DNA of 64,000 nucleotides. Origin: Thiohalorhabdus sp. Cl-TMA (GTDB taxonomy: Bacteria > Pseudomonadota > Gammaproteobacteria > Thiohalorhabdales > Thiohalorhabdaceae). Shown here piece by piece: positions 61,481-64,000 of this stretch. The stretch spans positions 310,001 to 374,000 of the forward strand of contig NZ_JBGUAW010000003.1 of NCBI RefSeq assembly GCF_041821045.1, given 5' to 3'. The position numbers and the translations under genes were made by a program. Within the stretch, counting starts at the first letter, position 1. The number at the start of each line of letters is the position of its first letter. Below the pieces are notes generated by a model that made no database searches, was not told the origin of the DNA, and worked only from the letters and a program-made list of their open reading frames with translations.

Positions 61481-62740
61481 ATGGACGACGTTACCGCATA
61501 CGTGCAGGAGCTGGGCCGCTCGGCCCGCGAGGCGGCTCGGCAGATGAACCGGCTCGATCCGGGGCTGAAGGACCGTGCCCTGCTGACCATGGCGGACCGC
61601 ATCGAGGCCCAGGCCGCGGATATCCAAGCTGCAAACCGCGAGGACCTGGAACGGGCACGTGCCGAGGGGCTGGACCCCGCCCTGGTGGATCGCCTGGAGC
61701 TCACCGGAGACCGGGTGGCGGCCATGGCGGACGGCCTTCGGCAGGTGGCCGGGCTGCCGGACCCGGTGGGCGCCATCAACGGCCTGAGCACGCGGCCCAG
61801 CGGCATCCAGGTGGGCAAGATGCGCGTGCCCCTGGGCGTCATCGGTATCATCTACGAGTCGCGTCCCAACGTCACCGCCGACGCCGCGGCGCTGTGCCTG
61901 AAGTCCGGCAATGCCGCCATCCTGCGCGGCGGCAAGGAGGCCCTCTCCTCCAACCGCGCCATCAGCCATATCATGCGCACGGTGCTTGCCGAGGTGGGCC
62001 TGCCCGAGGGGGTGGTGTCCGTGATCGATACCCCGGACCGCGCCGCGGTGGGCGCTTTGCTGACCATGCCGGAATACGTGGACATCATCATCCCGCGCGG
62101 CGGCAAGGGCCTCATCGAGCGCGTTGCTGCTGATTCCCAGGTGCCGGTGATCAAGCACCTGGAGGGGGTGTGCCACACCTATATCGACGCCGACGCGGAC
62201 CTGGACCAGGCCGCGTCTATCGCCCTCAACGCCAAGACCCAGCGCTACGGTACCTGCAACACCATGGAGACCCTACTGGTGGACGCGGCGGTGGCCGAAT
62301 CGGTGCTGCCCCATCTCGGCGAGCGGTTCCGGGACGCCGGCGTGGAGCTGCGCGGCTGTTCCCGGACCCGGGAGCTGGTGCCCGGCGCGGCGGAGGCCAG
62401 CGAGGAGGACTGGTCCACCGAGTACCTGGGCCCCATCCTTGCGGTCCGGGTGGTGGCGGACCTGGACGCGGCCCTGAGCCACATCGCCGAATACGGCTCC
62501 GGCCACACGGACGTGATCGTCACCGAGAGCTATTCGCGGGCGCGGCGCTTCCTCCGCGAGGTGGACTCCTCCTCGGTGATGGTGAACGCCTCCAGCCGCT
62601 TCGCCGACGGCTACGAGTACGGACTCGGCGCGGAGATCGGCATCTCCACCAACAAGCTCCACGCACGCGGCCCCGTGGGCCTCGAGGGCCTGACCACGGA
62701 GAAGTTCGTGGTCCTGGGCTCCGGCCAGACCCGCGGTTGA
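61481..62740 (+). CDS. proA: Gamma-glutamyl phosphate reductase
   Basis: ProA reduces gamma-glutamyl phosphate to the semialdehyde in proline synthesis. The 419-residue NAD(P)-dependent enzyme has the segments [35 protein letters not shown] and [14 protein letters not shown], in which the active cysteine is in GVCHTY, and the C-terminal [20 protein letters not shown]. Length is normal. A GGAC-type ribosome site precedes the ATG. proB is not adjacent. In many Gammaproteobacteria proA also lies near holA and nadD, so the order here is conventional. nadD follows after seven bases. Confidence 0.96.
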   Translation: MDDVTAYVQELGRSAREAARQMNRLDPGLKDRALLTMADRIEAQAADIQAANREDLERARAEGLDPALVDRLELTGDRVAAMADGLRQVAGLPDPVGAINGLSTRPSGIQVGKMRVPLGVIGIIYESRPNVTADAAALCLKSGNAAILRGGKEALSSNRAISHIMRTVLAEVGLPEGVVSVIDTPDRAAVGALLTMPEYVDIIIPRGGKGLIERVAADSQVPVIKHLEGVCHTYIDADADLDQAASIALNAKTQRYGTCNTMETLLVDAAVAESVLPHLGERFRDAGVELRGCSRTRELVPGAAEASEEDWSTEYLGPILAVRVVADLDAALSHIAEYGSGHTDVIVTESYSRARRFLREVDSSSVMVNASSRFADGYEYGLGAEIGISTNKLHARGPVGLEGLTTEKFVVLGSGQTRG

Positions 62741-62747
62741 GCGCGCA

Positions 62748-63431
62748 TTGAGCCCGGAGGCCGAAGCGCGCGATCCCTTGGAGGGAACAGGTCCGCTGCT
62801 GCTCCTGGGCGGGACCTTCGATCCCGTCCACTTCGGCCACCTGCGGCCGGGGGAGGAGGTTCGTCAGCGGGTGGGTGCGGAGCGGGTGGTGCTGGTGCCT
62901 TCCGGGGAGCCGCCGCACCGAACCGCCCCGAAGACCCCGGCGGCCCACCGCCTCGCCATGACCCGAAAGGCGGTTTCCGGCCATCCCACCCTGGGCGTGC
63001 TGGACTGGGAGGCGGAGGCCTCCGGTCCCTCGTACACGGTGCGTACCCTGGAATGGCTCAGGGAACGTTTGGGGGAGCGGCCCATACTAATTATTATAGG
63101 CAGTGACGCCTTCACCCAACTGAACCACTGGCACCAGTGGGAGCGCATGCTCGAGCTGACCCATATCGCCGCCGTTCGCCGTCCCGGAACCTCCCTGGAG
63201 GCGCTGGATCCGGAGCTTTCCGGCGCGTTGGAGGGCCGTTGGACGAAGGATCCTGCCGTGCTCCACGAACGTCCGGCCGGGTCGGTCATGGCCTTCGATG
63301 TGACCCGCCTCGATATCAGCGCCACCGCCATCCGGACCATGGTGGCGGCGGGGGAGAGCCCGCGCTTCCTGCTGCCCCAGCAAGTGGAGGAATACATCTC
63401 AGCCCATGGCCTCTATCGCCAAGAACCGTAA
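62748..63431 (+). CDS. nadD: Nicotinate-nucleotide adenylyltransferase
   Basis: NadD joins nicotinate mononucleotide with ATP to form deamido-NAD. The 227-residue protein has the nucleotidyltransferase motif LLLLGGTFDPVHFGHL near residue 17, IIIGSDAFTQLNHWHQW in the middle and LDISATAIRTMVAAGES and [11 protein letters not shown] at the end (ISxTxxR motif as ISATAIR). No ATG is available in the right place; TTG at 62748 is chosen because it follows proA directly, with TTG at 62778 as an alternative. The 3' end overlaps rsfS by 26 bases, so the two are coupled. Confidence 0.92.
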   Translation: MSPEAEARDPLEGTGPLLLLGGTFDPVHFGHLRPGEEVRQRVGAERVVLVPSGEPPHRTAPKTPAAHRLAMTRKAVSGHPTLGVLDWEAEASGPSYTVRTLEWLRERLGERPILIIIGSDAFTQLNHWHQWERMLELTHIAAVRRPGTSLEALDPELSGALEGRWTKDPAVLHERPAGSVMAFDVTRLDISATAIRTMVAAGESPRFLLPQQVEEYISAHGLYRQEP

Positions 63432-63816
63432 GCCGACCGCGAACAAGGAAGAAGCGGACCGCATGCTGGAGATCATCCAGACCGTCCTCGACGACCGCAA
63501 GGCCAAGGATGTCCAGACCCTGGATGTATCGGAGCGCAGCGGGTTCGCCGATTATTTCGTCATTGCCACCGGAACGTCGGATCGCCATGTGGGATCCATC
63601 GCCGACCACCTCCAGGAAGAGGTCAAGCATGCCGGTTTCCAGCCCAACGGCATCGAGGGCGCGGAGAGCGGTGACTGGATACTCCTCGACCTGGGTGGCG
63701 TGATCGTGCACGTCATGCGCGCCGAGACGCGGGCCTTCTACAACCTCGAAGAGCTCTGGACCGACATCCTGTCCGGGGAACCGGACAGCGGCTCCGGACC
63801 GGCCTCCGAGCACTAG
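63406..63816 (+). CDS. rsfS: Ribosomal silencing factor RsfS
   Basis: RsfS binds ribosomal protein L14 and blocks joining of the subunits when nutrients run low. The 136-residue protein has the family core: [34 protein letters not shown] and [15 protein letters not shown] followed by [10 protein letters not shown] in the form [10 protein letters not shown]. It carries an N-terminal basic extension and an acidic, Ser/Gly-rich tail. The start overlaps nadD, the usual nadD-rsfS order. The usual next gene, rlmH, is not present; instead maf starts 17 bases after the stop. Confidence 0.95.
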   Translation: MASIAKNRKPTANKEEADRMLEIIQTVLDDRKAKDVQTLDVSERSGFADYFVIATGTSDRHVGSIADHLQEEVKHAGFQPNGIEGAESGDWILLDLGGVIVHVMRAETRAFYNLEELWTDILSGEPDSGSGPASEH

Positions 63817-63833
63817 GCCGGTCCGGCGCCCGG

Positions 63834-64000
63834 ATGCGCGATTCCTCCTCCCTCTACCTCGCCAGCCGTTCGCCCCGCAGGGCGGAGCTCCTGGATCAGA
63901 TCGGCGTCCCCCACCAGCCCGTGGAGTCCGAGGTGGACGAGGCTCCGCGGGCCGGGGAGCCGCCGGCTTCCTACGTGGAGCGCCTCGCTCGGGACAAGGC
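63834..64000 (+). CDS. maf: Maf-family nucleotide pyrophosphatase (partial, runs off the window)
   Basis: The first 55 residues are present and read [19 protein letters not shown] after the start, with the conserved SRSPRR nucleotide-binding motif of Maf, followed by [20 protein letters not shown] and RDKA. Maf proteins hydrolyse non-canonical nucleoside triphosphates and are linked to septum formation. The ATG at 63834 lies 17 bases after rsfS. The gene is cut by the window edge, so its end and subtype (YhdE or YceF) are unknown. Confidence 0.88.
   Translation, partial: MRDSSSLYLASRSPRRAELLDQIGVPHQPVESEVDEAPRAGEPPASYVERLARDK

Overview
The window is a GC-rich (by eye well above 60%) chromosomal segment of a Gram-negative, aerobic bacterium, most likely a gammaproteobacterium or close relative. 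The evidence is the lipopolysaccharide genes (gmhB, waaA, a family-9 glycosyltransferase, lptE), the glyQ-glyS pair, and the block leuS-lptE-holA-(proA)-nadD-rsfS-maf, whose core order is typical of Gammaproteobacteria. SOD, Bcp and MsrB point to aerobic life. TusA, a rhodanese and an MnmA-like PP-loop protein would fit a sulfur-metabolising organism, but do not prove it. I see no rRNA, tRNA, CRISPR array, transposase, integrase or prophage gene. Coding density is very high.

Layout. 1-5.6 kb: gshA and a UPF0637 gene on the minus strand, then priA and a MenA-type prenyltransferase on the plus strand. 5.8-10.4 kb: a plus-strand envelope cluster of two LPP20-like lipoproteins, an MltC-like transglycosylase and a transglutaminase-like protein; the last two share an N-terminal 11-residue repeat. 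10.6-16.3 kb: glyQS, gmhB, plsC and a FemAB-like gene. 16.5-19.5 kb: a TraB-family gene divergent from a NodIJ-type ABC exporter. 19.9-23.7 kb: bcp and two tandem TraF-like outer-membrane proteins. 23.9-28.6 kb: a pyruvate dehydrogenase operon whose E2 and E3 are one fused 889-residue protein. 28.9-36.3 kb: SOD, argD-argF, argG, and several small stress and maintenance genes (CPBP protease, ADP-ribosylglycohydrolase, BolA, MsrB). 36.3-40.6 kb: a Sel1 lipoprotein and an LPS-core group (waaA, glycosyltransferase, sulfotransferase). 40.8-47.6 kb: a large MscS-type channel, two different dihydroxy-acid dehydratases and an NAD-binding protein. 47.7-53.3 kb: CDF transporter, TusA, PP-loop thiouridylase-like protein, rhodanese, a Crp/Fnr regulator and a DUF3187 protein. 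53.5-56.7 kb: a lipoprotein, a divergent Fpg-family glycosylase and a transglycosylase. 57.0-64 kb: leuS, lptE, holA, proA, nadD, rsfS and the start of maf.

Two repeat families occupy the gaps between genes. One is a REP-like palindrome (TGTGGGAGCGGC...GCCGCGAC), often in inverted pairs. The other is a long-range dyad built from AACGCCAAG-type half-sites; at 46.6-46.8 kb a REP pair lies inside such a dyad.

The most unusual items are the E2-E3 fusion, the hendecad-repeat envelope cluster, the sulfur-relay neighbourhood, the two co-located dehydratases and the Fpg homolog lacking several conserved residues.
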